Source of the DNA: Forficula auricularia
Taxonomy: Eukaryota; Arthropoda; Insecta; Dermaptera; Forficulidae
DNA: 64,000 nucleotides
Direction of reading: 5' to 3'
NCBI GenBank assembly: GCA_024734495.1
Contig: JALMQS010000104.1
Coordinates: 930,001-994,000, forward strand
Shown here: one piece after another, positions 34,480 through 47,850 of the stretch
Numbering within the stretch: the stretch's first letter is position 1
How the letters are laid out: each line of letters begins with the position of its first letter
The notes under the pieces: model-generated
What the model was told of the DNA's origin: nothing
The model's database searches: none
Seen by the model: only the letters and a program-made list of their open reading frames with translations
Made by a program: the position numbers and the translations under genes

Positions 34480-35607
34480 TTATCTATAGGTATGTTAACA
34501 ATACAAATAGATAGTAAATTTACAAGATTGCGAATAGTGAAACAGAATACTATATCATATTGGTAAAATCACATTAAATCATTGCAAAAATACAAAAATA
34601 AATTGTAACTTTACTTTTTTCTTGTATTATTTAGATACGTATTAGTAAAAAATATGTTGTAAGATTACAATATAATACTGGTATGTAATATTACTAAAAC
34701 GTTTTGAGAACGGACTTGCCATTTTTTATAGTAAAATTAGATAGGTAATAAATTTTTAACTGTGTAGATTATCGCATGAGTTCGACTCCTGAGGAAAAAC
34801 ATATCTATATCTCGTTAGATTATCAGCTTTTTGAAATTTCAAAGTGTTAAATTTTTATAATTTTATAATCTTAACTCTTAATTATAATTACAATAATTAG
34901 TACCTAACCCGAAAAAAATAGTTTAAATTCACGGAAAACCTACTGAGACTTAAATTGTTTTCACATTTTCCTATACTTTATTTGTTAAATGCTTTGATAT
35001 TTTAAAACAATAAAGTATTCTTGTAGGTACTTATATTTTTTCCAGAATAATTTTTTTTCACATCGAATGGGGGAGAGGTTGGAGAGAGCTGTGGGCCATT
35101 CAATGTCAAGTCAATTGATAGCGCTATGGGGGTTGTTGCTGGACACTTTGCATCCCCCTCTGGGAGCTTTTACCCTCGCTATCGAGTTACCACTTTGCCC
35201 TCCTACTACGACGACATCAACAACACCACCACAAGAATACAAAGAAAAAAGTACACTAATACTAAAAAAGTAAAATACCCTCTTTACCTTGCTTTAAATA
35301 CAAATGTGGTAATTTTTCCCTCATCAGAGAAAAAATAATAATATAATATTAACAAAACAGTCCACGAGGGGGATAAAAACAATGACTAGTGGGGAGCTTC
35401 TGTGGCATAATATAACAACCTGTTAAGCACATCATTGCGAGCAATTTAAAAGCATTAAATTGATAAGGAAAAAGTGCGATCCGTACAAGGGCAAGTCTTT
35501 AAGACCTTTGTGTAGGTTTATAACCCGTGTCCGAGGTGACAAAATAAAGATTACACGGTAATTTTTTAAATAGATTTTTTTAAAAGGCTAATTCGACACC
35601 TGTAATA
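34480..35607. other. non-coding stretch with GC-richer patch
   Basis: 35065-35230 is GC-richer and unique, with overlapping open frames but no domain. Otherwise nothing recognised. Confidence 0.4.
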
Positions 35608-35835
35608 ATTCTTAGTAGGTGCCGATAGAGCAGTACCTAAGGCGGTTGACTTCGGATCGAATCTCGGCTTAGAAAGAACAATTTTCATCTTTGTCAAAAA
35701 TGCAAGACGTCTCACTAAATCCAGGGGAAAGCAATGGGAAACCACTCCTGTGAAAAATTTCCCCAGGAAAATTACAATGGAGAAGATACTCTCAATAGTA
35801 ATCGCCGACGCTATGGAGCTTGAAGAAGAATAATC
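35608..35835 (+). mobile_element. probable tRNA-derived SINE of another type
   Basis: Starts TAGGTGCCGATAGAGCAGTA with an A-box-like GATAGAGCAG, and has a B box GGATCGAATCTC about 35 bp on. The body includes GCAATGGGAAACCACTCCTG. A single copy, so boundaries are uncertain. Confidence 0.55.
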
Positions 35836-36061
35836 CTTAATTAATTTCATTACTCTGATATTTTAATGTTGGTTTCAATTGTGTTATCTTATAATTTATT
35901 GTTTATTCATTGGAATATATTTTTCTTTTCATTCCGATATATTAGATCTCGTTCTTCTAGTCTAAAGTAATATTTAGTAAATAGAGACTTTGCTAGAGAA
36001 GTCTGAATCTTGGCACAATGGAATTGGTCAGGATTCAGTTAATACTCGCTTGGCTGTGCCC

Positions 36062-36498
36062 CTGGTCTCGATGTAAAAAGTAAAAACCCGTTTTTAGTAA
36101 GAACGGGTTCTTACTAGTTAAAACGCGTTTCACTTGAATACCTTTGTGGCAACTAAAGTTTACTGATGTTGGTTGAGTTTGGTACAAAGGTCTAGGATGT
36201 TCATTTTTGAACTTCTGTCTCATTTTGGGTGTTTATTTTCAAAATTTTCTAAATGAAAATGTCAAAAACTACTATTTTTTCATAAAAAATTACTATTTTT
36301 GATATTTTCGTTAAAATTTTTTTGAAAATAAACACCCAAAATGAGGCGGAAGGTCAAAAATTAAGATACTAGACCTTTGGACCAAACTCAACCAACATCA
36401 GAAAATTCTAGTTGCCTTAAAGGTATTCAGTAAACGCGTTTTAACTGGTAAGAACCCGTTCTTACTAAAAACGCGTTTTTACTGCAACATATATAGCA
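36062..36498. repeat. foldback element family 4, copy 2
   Basis: AGTAAAAACCCGTTTTTAGT mirrored by ACTAAAAACGCGTTTTTACT; inner arms ACCCAAAATGAGGCGGAAGG and complement. No hammerhead core found. Confidence 0.85.
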
Positions 36499-36499
36499 A

Positions 36500-37370
36500 C
36501 AAGCTAGAGGGTGGACCAATTCAACATCAGCATAATTCTGGGTTTCCTGGTAAAAAATCTGAAATTTTTTCCAGTCTATCAAGAAATAACTCTAGTACTT
36601 GAAAACAAAAAAAAATATTTAAAATTATACATTTTTTTTTTTTTTTTATCCTATATCAACTCACGGGCAAAGACGTATTCTACATCAAAATAAAATGTAA
36701 TTCTTTTTTTAACCCAAATGTCAATTTTATAAAAAATACAAACATAATTGCCTTTCTTCCTAATTTTCGGTATTTTCTTTTGAATTTCAAATGAGAAGTT
36801 AATTAAAAATAACTTTTCTGATTTTTGACTATAAAGAGATCGATAGATGGACAGTGGTGTTGTTCAATTAAATTGCTCGGGCAAAGAAAAAAGGAAAAAA
36901 AAATGAACAACCGAAGAGAGCTAGAGTATAAAGTAAGACCTGGCTGGCTGTGTGATGGTCATGAAATTGATTCGGTCTTTTGTATTATATGTTTCAGTGT
37001 GTTGGCTGAATTTAAAAATGATGACTGTACAGTTTCGGCTCGCGGTTTTCTTATTAAAGAAGCCGTGGTCTTGTTGTTGTAGCCAAAGCGGCTGTCCGAC
37101 AGGCGGAACCCCCCATTTCGGACAACAACAACACCTCCTGGCATCAGGCTAAACAGGCAAAAAGTGGAAACATTCCCTTCCGACAAGCTTTAATAAAAGA
37201 ATCGGAGGAGGAAAAAATCCATCCAACTATCCATTGCTCTCTGGTCAGTTATGTAATCTAGCGATCTATCGAACTATATATATATAACTAAATAACATTA
37301 AAAGACAGAAAAAATATACCATACGGCCATGTGAGAGTAGTTGTTGGGGATTCCGTACTTAATATAAGTA
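36500..37370. other. non-coding stretch with a unique GC-richer part
   Basis: 36840-37200 is GC-richer. The frame MNNRRELEYKVRPGWLCDG there has no recognised domain or splice context. Confidence 0.4.
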
Positions 37371-37371
37371 A

Positions 37372-37612
37372 ATTAATAAAGTAAAGGGTGTGTAGTTTCA
37401 CAGTGAATGAAATAAAACTCAAAGAGGTTTATATAAACTCAATATATTTCGGATTATTAGTCCATCATCAAGAGTTTACAGGTTAAAACTGAGCAGTTTT
37501 AACCTGTAAACTAATAATCCGAAATATATTGAGTTTGTATAAACCTCTTTGAGTTTTATTTCATTCACTGTGAAACTACACACCCTTTACTTTATTAATT
37601 AATATCATGTTT
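37372..37612. repeat. family 6 foldback, rearranged copy
   Basis: Inverted ends GTAAAGGGTGTGTAGTTTCA and TGAAACTACACACCCTTTAC. The left arm's motif reads TTGATGA instead of CTGATGA, and the right arm has lost the CTGATGATGG box by a small deletion, so neither hammerhead core is complete. Confidence 0.82.
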
Positions 37613-38935
37613 CACCTAAAACCTACACCACTTTCTCTAAGTAAAACTTAATATATGTGGCTGATTCTCAAAAAAAAAAAAAATAGAAAATTTACTTTGA
37701 TAATTTGATGGTATAAGTAATTTTTTTTAATTATTATGGAATTTTTTTTGTACATTTGATAGTACGTGGGCTAATTATCTAAAGCGTTATTGTGGTCCCC
37801 AACTTTTTTGAGTCTAAAGGGGGAGGGGGGTCCATATAGTTCTGGCTTCTGAATAGTTACAAGAAAAATATGTGATAGCCAGAAAAAATATGATAAATGG
37901 TGAGAGACAACATGGAACATAAGCTTGTTTTTTTACAGGCTACTGGACCGTCGCTCAAAACACCAACACCAACAATTTGAATGAGGGAGGTGAGAGAATG
38001 AGAAAACGAAAAATTATTGCACAAAGGTAGAAAAAATAACCTTATAATTTCCCATGTAAATGTACAATACTTTATAAATTCTAGGAACACATACAAATAT
38101 TTGATAAATAATACATAAATAAGCCTTTAACTTTTTATAACACAGTGTGAGGGAATGAATGCCTAAAATGTAAACTCGGAAAAAAAATTTATTTTTAATA
38201 GTTTTAACACTAAATCTTATCAGTCTGGTATATTTTTAGAAAATCAAAATTCAAAATTGCCAACTTCTTAAAACACTAAGGCAATGTTCACTATATAATT
38301 TGAAATTATGTTTTAATTCTACTTTTACACAACCGTGAGGGAATGATTCGTTTTTTAAGAACGAATTTCAATTTTTTTTTTGATTTTTCCGTTTATCATG
38401 TTTAAACTATATACACATTTATGTATTTACAGCCAGTACTATTAGATATGAATAAATAATAAGATAGCAGACAGTTATAAGAAGCTTTTCGAATTATGTA
38501 GATCTTTGAATCTGCCTATGTGAATTTGGCTGTTGGAACACAATGAGGGAATGATTTTTAGGGTATTTACTTGAAAATATATTTTTTATTTATGATAAAA
38601 AAGATAAATCTGTTTTATAATTTGTAACGCTTAGGGATGTATATAGTTTCATAAAAAATTCTTTGCTACGATAACTTAGAATCCCATTTCACCAGGAATC
38701 AGCAAGGACATCAATTTCGATTTTTTCTTTGAGAATCAGCCATGTAGAGTACATATTATACAATATATGAGAATTTCACTAATTCAATCCTTATCATCGA
38801 CAAATAAGAATAAATTTGATATCTCAAGTATTTTAAAGAATCTTAATTTTTCTCCTGCCTTCTGTATTGAATTCACTGAGGGACGAGGCATTCAGCTTGT
38901 GTAGTACTTTATATACTGGATGGCCAAATTATTAG
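37613..38935. other. AT-rich non-coding stretch
   Basis: 38140-38560 has several spaced copies of GTGAGGGAATGA (about 38148, 38335, 38543), a possible old tandem repeat with a period near 200. No exon. Confidence 0.4.
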
Positions 38936-39690
38936 GGACAGTAGACTTTTTTTCCTAATTTTCAAGTTTAAATGAGTTTCGTGAGCAAATAATTTTTTTT
39001 CTTAATATTTTTTTTCATTATTTTTGTTGCTGATATCATTATTATTTGATATGAGCCCCTTAGAAAACCTATGGGAATTCATGAAACCTGGAGATCGCCA
39101 AAGAAATCATCAGCACCAAAGAGGCTATTGAAACTCTTATCAGAATTTATCATTTTTCTTGTTTTTTTAGTTTGAAAATATTATAAGTGCACATGCGAAG
39201 ATCCCGGGTTCGAATCCCGGCTGATCCTGTTGTCTATAATATAAAAATCTTTTCTTCGTTCCCTAATTTAATTTATAATTATCTTTCGACGAGGCCCCGT
39301 TGTGATTGCGCCCCAGGGAGTAAAAATTATTTTCGACCCTTGGATTTGTGATCGATTGGGAGGCGTTTGAGAATAGATTATATGGCATCACACAATCTCC
39401 AAAACAACTCAAAATCATGCATAAAAAGCATCCCTCGACGCCTGGAAGCCATAAATCGCAGTAAAGGATGTGCATTACAAAATATTTATATCTCACTTAT
39501 TTTTTAATATTATTAATATTAATATTTTTATAAAAAATAAATAGATATGAATTAGTAATTATGTGGTTTTATATTCTAAATAAAGTATTCTAATGAACAA
39601 AAATAACTTCGAGACCCAAAATCATTTATTTTCTCATTAAATTCATTTAAACTTGAACATTTCTATTGTCCCTAATAATTTGGCCACATA
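38936..39690 (+). mobile_element. decayed Tc1-type transposon
   Basis: Inverted ends GGATGGCCAAATTATTAGGG and CCTAATAATTTGGCCACATA, next to TA. Inside, SPLENLWEFMK (from about 39052) is the classic Tc1 motif that follows the second catalytic aspartate, and SIPRRLEAINRSKG (about 39425-39470) is the C-terminus. The DDE region's first part is missing and frames are broken. The length, about 750 bp, is half of an intact Tc1. Confidence 0.88.
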
Positions 39691-40568
39691 TATCCGACTC
39701 GCACTTGTATGGAGTATTTTTTTCTCAGTGAGTTCTAATTGCTATCAGTGCATCTTTTAAAAGGCTGCGTCTTTCAAATACAAAATGTCAATAAATCAAT
39801 TTAATTTTAATTTAATTAAATTTTTAAATAACTTTTATTTATTTTATTTTAATTTCAGTTATACATACAGTATTTTGAAGCAATTTACTGTGTACTAATC
39901 ACACATATTTTTTGAATTTAAAGGCGTTTAGTCTTCACTAGTATTTGTCTTTATTATTATGATCAAAATATCATTTTTTTCATGGATTGAAGGCAATTTA
40001 CTTTTCTTAAAAAAAAGTATTCTTTTTTTTTAGCGGGTCGGAAGACAAGAAATAAAGCCTCAATTTTAAAAGCAAAAATAAGACAGTAAATCATCGTCAA
40101 ATCACAGAGCCCTTCTAGGGGTGGGCGCTTAGGGGTGAGTTGGGAAGATCCCCATTTCGAATTTCTATCCACCCGGAGACAATATTTCATATTTGTGGTT
40201 CGATCGAACAGATGTACCAAGTTATCAGTCATACCCCAACTCACCCCCGCACCCTTCGAATCCACCCACGCACTCCACCCTTCAAGCTAACTAAACAAGA
40301 AGAAAATCGAATGCCTTCTTGATACCCCTACGACCTACCAATTTATTAAACGATCTCTTTTACTCTATCTTTATATATTTATACATAAGCCTGAAGATAC
40401 GCGTATATGACATATTATAAAAAATGTATATTTTAAATGGGCACCTATATTAAAACACTGCTCAAAATGGTATAGAGAACAAATCTTTATAATGAGGCTG
40501 TCTTCTGCTTGACGCAAATAAAGATAAATATATTTATACCAAATATAAATATGCATATATCTTATATT
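39691..40568. other. non-coding stretch with GC-richer patch
   Basis: 40100-40300 is GC-richer and unique. 40495-40525 is a reverse piece of the GCATCAAGCAG repeat. Confidence 0.4.
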
Positions 40569-41005
40569 ATATATGTTGCAGTAAAAACCCGTTTTTAGTA
40601 AGAACGGGTTCTTACTAGTTAAAACGCTTTTCTCTCGATTACCTTTGAGAATTTACTGATGTTGGTTGAGTTTGGTCCAAGGTCTAGAATCTTCATTTTT
40701 GACCTTCCCTCATTTTGGGTGTTTATTTTTAATTTATTTATCCGAAAATGTCAAAAATTACATCCTCTACAACTTTACTTCTAATGAAGATGTAATTTCC
40801 GACATTTTCGTTTAAAATTTTTTTGAAAATAAACACCTAAAATGAGGCGGAAGGTAAAAAATGAAGATTTTAGACCTTTGGACCAAACTCAACCAACATC
40901 AGTAAATTATAGTTGCCACAAAGGTTATCAGTGAAACGCGTTTTAACTAGTAAGAACCCGTTCTTACTAAAAAACTGGTTTTTACTGAAACATATATATA
41001 CCCCA
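40569..41005. repeat. foldback element family 4, copy 3
   Basis: TATGTTGCAGTAAAAACCCG at the left, AACTGGTTTTTACTGAAACATA at the right, in two parts mirrored as in the other two copies. Confidence 0.85.
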
Positions 41006-41221
41006 AATATAGAATCGATATTTCGAAAACGTCCCTATTTCGATAAAAATCATTCACTGGGGGATTATTGAATCGACAAATCCATCTGTCAGGATCTCAT
41101 CTTCGGATAACTTTAATTTGATTGCTTTTTAATACAAATAATTACTTTGAAAGTTTCGTTTTGCCGAGAGTAGCAGAATTTTTATAAATTGAAGGAGACA
41201 ATGTGTCTTCTGCTGGAAAAA

Positions 41222-41378
41222 TAAATTTTTATTTTATTTATAACCAGACTATAGTTTCGAGGGCTTTGCTTCTTAATCAGTCTATTACAATTCCTGTGAA
41301 TCAATTGTAATAGACTGATGAAGAGGAAAAGCCCTCGAAACTATAGTCTGGTTATAAATAAATTAAATAAAATTCATA
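41222..41378. repeat. compact foldback with hammerhead-like arms
   Basis: AACCAGACTATAGTTTCGAG mirrored by CTCGAAACTATAGTCTGGTT, with GTCTATTACAATTC/GAATTG...AATAGAC inside. The total is only about 155 bp, so it is essentially two hammerhead motifs back to back. The left one reads CTGATTA (core G lost). Confidence 0.85.
41305..41358 (+). ncRNA. hammerhead ribozyme-like motif, compact foldback
   Basis: CTGATGA (41315-41321), extra A, stem II GAGG/CCTC, GAAAC (41337-41341). ACTATAGT (41340-41347) is a perfect 8-nt palindrome, followed by C as the cleavage base. Stem I is weaker here (only a few pairs). Confidence 0.55.
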
Positions 41379-42639
41379 TAATATATTTTTTAAAACACAT
41401 ACAAGCAGGCTTTGCCCAGATGGACATTTCATTATGCTTAATAGCCTCGCTATTAGTAAGGATTTTGGATACTTAGAATCACAAGTGAAAAATACTACGA
41501 AATAGAAGAAAAATTCTACCAAATAAAAGCCATATAATCTAAAAACACTTTAAGAGTATAAGTAGTAGATAGTTTGAACGTAAAACTTTCTGACATATAC
41601 AATATCGTATATTAAGCCAGTAATAGATTAAGTTTAAAATTTAATATCCCTGAAATTTACCATATAATAGTGATACCAATAGAGACAGATAGAGAGGGTT
41701 TCTGGGGCACTGTTTGTGTTCTGAAGAGACAAAGGGCAAATTTCTATTAAAAACTTGTACTTCAACCTAATAAGCTATCGTATACTTGCAAGCAGAATTC
41801 AAAATCATTAAAACAAACTCATAACATTGGAATTACTCCAAGATTTCAAAAAAATACTTTTGAGGAAATTTCGTCCATTAGATCACTTATTTTGAGAAAG
41901 TGAAAATGAAAATTATGTGGTGCTTATAAGAAAAATCAATTTTAAAAATCTGAAATTGTTTTCTTAAAGTTTTCAGCTATTCTTAGACTAGTTAATTATA
42001 CTATTTACTTAAAGCAATCAATAATAGCTGAATATGTGTAAAGCAAAAATTAAACCTGTATTACAGGTTGTCGATAATACAAGTGTTTGGAAGAATACAT
42101 TAATTGAATAAATAACTATTGCAAGTATGAAGTATTAGGAGATTATTATAATATTATAATTTTTAATATAAAATTCTATTAAGTACTTATCACTGTTTTC
42201 AAAAATAATAATAAATTAATGAACATCCGATTTTTATATCTTTTAAAGTGAATTACCCTTCAATTTATAAACTTAAATCGGTGAAGGTTCTTTAAAAATC
42301 GGGCCAAAAAAGCCGGCGTCGTGACGGCGGGTGGCTTTTGTCGTTAAATGCACTTGGTTTTTACGACCGGCCGACGGAAGGGTGGAGAAAATCAAATTTG
42401 AGTAAGCGACCTAGTAAACGACATCTTATGGCTATTTGCTCACATTAAAGACGCTTAGCACGGCTATATGAATACGAAATTAGTTGGAGGGTTGAGGGTG
42501 GCGGCAGGGCGGTATCTCCAAGTATAAGAATTCGGAGATATCGATATAGTATTAATAATATGGTTTATTAATTTTGGATTATAAACTAGAGACCACTTGA
42601 AGAATTCAGATTTTAAATTTTCCAGTAGAAACCTAAAGG
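41379..42639. other. non-coding stretch with GC-rich patch
   Basis: 42300-42400 (GCCGGCGTCGTGACGGCGGG) and 42480-42530 are GC-rich and unique. No splice-bounded exon found. Confidence 0.4.
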
Positions 42640-43270
42640 GGCCATCCACAAAATTACGTCACACGTTAAGTAGGGAAGGGGTCAGCATAGTGTGAAATCG
42701 TGTGATAAGGGGGGGGCGAGTCATAAGCTTTAGTGACGTCACATGTATAAATCTAAAATATTTAGTAATCTTATATATTGAGAGTTGTTAGAAATGGATT
42801 ATTCTAATGATTCCCGAATCATTTTTATTTATTCCTTTAATAATTCCTCAGCGAGAACAATTTTTATTCGTCTAAAACTCGTCTATACTTGTCTGTGACA
42901 TGGAAAATATACCAGGCAGAGACTTCAAACCTTCTATCTGCACCCTTTTCGTAAAATCATTCATTTTAATTGCCCCTTGAAACTATGCAACAATTTCATT
43001 TCGAGAATCAATATACTTTTCAAAACAAAAAATGTTTTTATAGAATTATTTAAAATAAAGGATAATAATTTGAAAATTTAAAGATCCTTCTGAAATTTTG
43101 AAAATACTGAAAATGTTTGAAATTTTAGGAATGCGCCGCATCCACAGCATCCATGGACCGCACGAAACTGTTTTAAATAGAAATATAAAAAATAATTTTG
43201 GAAATTTAATCATTTCTATATTTAAAATTGCAAAATATGTGACATCCAGGGGGGGGGGGGGGTTCTAAAC
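42640..43270 (-). repeat. family A repeat, inverted copy, beside a transposon-end-like sequence
   Basis: 42785-43165 matches 7240-7640 on the opposite strand (GCGCCGCATCCACAGCATCC). 42635-42745 (GGGGCCATCCACAAAATTAC ... GTGACGTCACATG) looks like a transposon end but is unpaired here. A 14-G run is at about 43248. Confidence 0.65.
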
Positions 43271-43918
43271 GCCTGATATATAGGCAAACAATTCGTCATC
43301 TCTGCTTCAAACCTGCGTAAAATTTAGGCTCTACCGTAAAATACTTGAGTTTTAGAGTTCATCGATATAAATCAACAAAAGATGTCTACCTGCAGGGATG
43401 ACTAAAGTATTAAATTCATTATTATTACAATTTATTTATTATAAGGAAATTCAATTTAAAAAATCATTTGGCAATAGATTTTTCCTTATTAATTTAAAAA
43501 AAAACTTGTAAATACAAAAGATGCATAGATTTAAAATCTCTATGAAATTTATTAATACTTTCCTGTAGTATAGAAAACATTAATGACCTAATAACTCAAA
43601 AAAACCTGGTTTCATTTTAAGATATAACAATTTTCCTGCAATTACCGGAACTAATAATGCTTGAAATTTAATATTAGGCTACTTTAAAGCAGTGGTCGCT
43701 AAACTTCTTTGACCGTCGATCCCTTCAAGAGTTTCTTGAAATTTTATCAAACCCTTCTATTTTACTTTTTATGTATTATAATAGAATAAACAAAAAAGGG
43801 GATATGCTTACTACAAATTCATACTCGAAATAAGTAAGGTAATTATTTCGTTTAACATAATGCATATCTATAAAATCAAGGTATATATGATTTAATTAAG
43901 TAATGCTTATTCTTAAAC

Positions 43919-44334
43919 TACATTGAAACCCCTCAAATTGGAACCCCGGAAATCCGAAGCCCCGGGAAATCCGAACGCAAAAAAGAGAAACATTTATTTA
44001 ACCATAAACCAATTATGTATATATTCTACATTATAACCTTATTTTAAATAATTAGTTGAAAAATTAACAAAGAAGTGCAGTTAGCATACTTAAAAAAGTG
44101 TAAATGTGTCTACATACTTATGTCATCCAGGATTGAAAAACGGTAAAAGTTGGTTTTTGAAATTCTTTAGGTTAATCACTTTACAAAAACAATGAAATAA
44201 TAATAGAAACACACAAAATATCACTTAATCTTTCACTTGATATCAGTTATCTTCAATTGTCGAAGCTGCTTTCGGCTAATCCGAACAGGCTACAGCCCCA
44301 ATTAGTTCGGATTTGAGGGGTTTCACTGTAATGC
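43919..44334. mobile_element. pogo/Tigger-like MITE
   Basis: Inverted ends TACATTGAAACCCCTCAAAT and ATTTGAGGGGTTTCACTGTA. A CAGTGAAACC start is typical of pogo-type elements and TA flanks the element. Only about 415 bp; no transposase frame. Confidence 0.8.
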
Positions 44335-45648
44335 TGTTTATTAAATATAATGTTTCATTCTACAGAACCTAATGAGGCTTTAATAAAAACCGAAACATTA
44401 CAATTGATGATGGTGTACTAGTGTGCGATTTATTACTTAAACCAACACCCTCTGAAATCCTTTTATAACATATTTATTACAATCTTAGATAATACAAATT
44501 TCGTAATTCCAATATCTTTTAGAATTCATAAAATTGTAGTGGTAACGTAACTAGAGCGGGCGGGCTGCTTTGAGCGAAATCAAATCAGCCACTGTCCTCT
44601 GCTCTTAAATTGCGTCCATTGTGTACCTAGCCATTGATCGGGGATTAGAATACGTAATTGAATTTCGTCTATTGTCCGATTTAAGGTGGTGTTGTCCACT
44701 TTGAACAACAGAAGGGAGAGGGGTCGACAAGTGCTAGAACATCCCCATCTGTGAGGGTGCATTTTGAAAATGTAAATCTAATCTAATGCGCACCCCCTGC
44801 GTCTGTGGGAATCCAATTGCCGGCCGGGGCCTTGCGCAGACTGTTGATGTAATTATGCTGCACTTATTGTAAACCAAACTCGGTTAATTTGGCAATTTCA
44901 AATATTTATGTATGTACGAATACTAATTGATTCAGATTTCTGTTTCTATCTTTTAAGATCCAAATGCACATGAAGACCCAGGTTCAAATGCTAATATGAT
45001 ATTTTTTTTAAATTTAATTTATATATAAGATTTTAAATTCAGAAATTTATCTAATGAATATGTAATATAATGAGGACCTATCAGACTAGACATTTATTGA
45101 TTCCTTGACTCTCTGGTTTATTGCAAAAGTGTCTCATCTCTATCCTATTTATAGATACTATATCACAATATAGGATACATTTGTGAAATTTTTAAAGTGT
45201 TCTTCTCCTCGGCATTTTAAGTTTAAGCATTCAATTTTAGACAATATTAATAATAACAAAATAAATAATTAAATGGTATACAATAAAAAATTAAATGGCA
45301 ATTATCAAAGATGTTCTTATGTATATTTAATTTAGATGTTAGAAAGGTTAACCCCATCGATATTCGAGCCCAGTTGGACTCTTGAAATCCTTCCGAAATA
45401 TATTTATATACAGCTAGAAAATTTGATTCAAGTTAACAGAAAACTACGTTGTAAAATCTTCTGCTGGCTAAATTAAGTATGTCTATGTTTTATACTAAGA
45501 TTGAAATTGAGTGAGAGTTTTCGAATTTTAAAAAATATATAAACATTTTCAAAATACAGTCCACTTGAGATATTCCTTAAATTAATTTAACAAAAAAAAA
45601 AAAAAAAAAAAAAAAAGTTTGACATCTAAATAAAACTTATCTAACAAT
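44335..45648. other. non-coding stretch
   Basis: 44530-44850 is GC-richer and unique. 44360-44395 (CTAATGA...CCGAAACATTA) weakly resembles a hammerhead but lacks the core G. A 27-A run is at about 45592. Confidence 0.4.
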
Positions 45649-46087
45649 GAGAAAGAATTTAATTTTTAGGACAGATTCTAAGATTTTAATAGAAATATTA
45701 TTAAATTGCGATATCAGAGGGGATTCATCCCCCCAGGAGTCGAACCTGAGAACTAACATGCTTTCCGGGCAGTCAGCTCACACCCTCGAGACAAAAACCT
45801 CTCTCTGAATCGCAATATAAGATATAAGCATAGAAATTCTTCACTCCATTAATATATAACGGAAATTAAAAAATTTAGCTTAAAATGAAAAAAAGTTTTT
45901 CATACAAGTCCTCCTATTTAAATATAAAAGTAAAGATTTGAGCATCTTCTTTTTGAAAATAGTTGGAATGTTTTTCAAAAATCAGCTCGGGTTCAGATTA
46001 ACAAATCAATTTTAAAAGAGAAAGAATTTAATTTTTAGGACAGATTCTAAGATTTTAATAGAAATATTATTAAATTGCGATATCTAA
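45649..46087 (+). repeat. direct repeats of 68 bp
   Basis: GAATTTAATTTTTAGGACAG ... ATTAAATTGCGATATC occurs at 45655-45716 and again, identical as far as I can read, at 46025-46087. Related to the foldback at 13195-13345. Confidence 0.8.
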
Positions 46088-47599
46088 AAATATCTTTGAT
46101 ATTGCTATTTTAATTTCTTTTTAAATAAATTAATTTAAGGAATACAAAAACTTAAATGAGCTTAATTTTTGAAAAAATTTATATTTTTCAAAATTCGAAA
46201 AGACTAAATTTTAATCTTACTATAATTATTCATTATTATTATTTGGAGCTACTTGTGACTTAAGCATTCGGTAAGACATGTAAAACAGGCAGAAAATTTT
46301 TAATTAAATGAAATTTTAGGGATTGTTTAGTGAGAAAAATTCAGTTTTTAATTAAGTGCCATGTAATAGAGCTATTATTTAATTTAAGTGAAAGTAAAAA
46401 TCTTATAGTTATTGGGAAGTATATTTTTCAAAATAGTAGATAACATCTTTACATCACATTTGAACAAAACATATGTACTGTATATATATTTTCTTTCATT
46501 TCTTAAAAGGGTAATGAATATTTCTCAAGATGACGTCATTGGTCTGGAATAATTTATTTTTTCTGGAGCGAAGTGACTGTAATAGTATTAGCCCGTTGAC
46601 AGACAGACTGTCCAAGACGGGTGCCGCCCTCTGATCGAATTTCGGGATCCCCCAAATACAGCTGGCGTCAAGGAATGTTGCTGTTGTTGCTGCCCGTGAC
46701 AACCCATAATTCCCTTTTTGATGGATCAGCGAGTGGGTGGGAGGGGGGGGGTCGACTCTTAAAGGACAAAAATAATTGGCCATTGATTCGCGACCCTACA
46801 CCCCTCATCAACCCCTAAATTGTGTCAATTAAAGAGCTGTAGTACAATGATTAGGAATCTTTCATAGCACAAGCGTATTAGTCATCTTATTCAGACCGCA
46901 TTCAAAGGAACATATTCTTAAACTAAAATTTTGTATATTTTGTGATTGGTAAAATCTTAAATTGAATCAAATTAGTTATTAGAAAAATGTCTATTAAATA
47001 ACAGTGTTTTAATTACGAATTAGATGAAAATTTAAAAAAATATACTCTTTTTGGAGATATGGTAATTTTTTCTTCAAAAAACATTTTGAGTTAGAAAGTC
47101 GAAACTTAACATTCAAGAGCACCTTATTAATATAATCCCACTCAAAAATTGTTGATTGATTTATTTTTCGTTTTGTATATTTATGCCTAAAAAACTTTAA
47201 TCGTGATGGAAATTCATTTATTTTCGTGTCAGTGCAAGGTAACTCGAGAACGAAATATCACAAACAGCTCATTTTGGGGACCTACATTTGTAATTTTTAT
47301 TCACTGGACTGATTAAAAAATAATTCAAAAACAATTTTATCTATCTGTTAGGTGTACCCATAATTCATAATATATAATTCATTAGATATATACCATACCC
47401 AAGTCAAGTACGGAAGCGTGGACGCTTTTAACTTAAAATTGTAGGCATGTGATAAGTATGAGAATTTTAACTAAAAAATATTGTTCTCTTTTGAGATAAG
47501 TAATTAATATTTAAAATGTACTTTAAAAATATTTTTTTAAGTAATCGAAAATTATTTCTTGATTGTTTTATTAAGTAAAATAAATTCAATACTTTATAA
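46088..47599. other. non-coding stretch with GC-rich unique patch
   Basis: 46500-46820 is GC-richer, with GATGACGTCATTGG (a CRE-like site, 46529-46542). A 95-codon minus frame over it has no recognised domain. Candidate regulatory DNA. Confidence 0.4.
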
Positions 47600-47850
47600 A
47601 AACAATCTAATAATTTATAATAAAAATTCAAAACATTTCGGAAGAAATTTTCCCAATTAAATTGAAAATGTGAAAAATAATTATTTTATGAAAGAATATT
47701 TGGTTAGTTGCTTTGTTATTCTTTCATAAAGCAACTATTGTTCATATTTTTCAAATTTTCTATTGAAGAAGGGAGAATTTCTCACGAAACATTGTGAAAC
47801 GTTTTTCGATTGTTTTTATAAAAAATTGTATTTATTTTCCATATTTTTTT
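47600..47850. repeat. foldback with hammerhead relics
   Basis: AAAACATTTCGGAAGAAATT and TTGAAGAAGGGAGAATTTCT...CACGAAACATTGTG are mirrored arms. The plus motif reads TTGAAGA, one base from CTGAAGA. Similar to 16934-17428. Confidence 0.65.

Noticed and set aside
39185..39235. tRNA gene suggested by CCCGGGTTCGAATCCCGGC
   Set aside because: Only a T-arm-like stem is present; there is no D-arm or acceptor pairing in the 70 bp around it, and it lies inside a Tc1 relic. Likely a fragment or chance.
36062..41005. Hammerhead in family 4 foldbacks because of TTTACTGATGTTGG
   Set aside because: The box reads CTGATGT, and no GAAA strand with a hairpin follows. The core is not there.
44360..44400. Hammerhead-like CTAATGAGGCTTT...CCGAAACATTA
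   Set aside because: The core G is A and stem I does not pair convincingly; a single copy.
46496..46818. 95- and 65-codon frames on opposite strands
   Set aside because: GC-rich sequence gives open frames on both strands; no splice sites, domain or codon signal distinguishes either.
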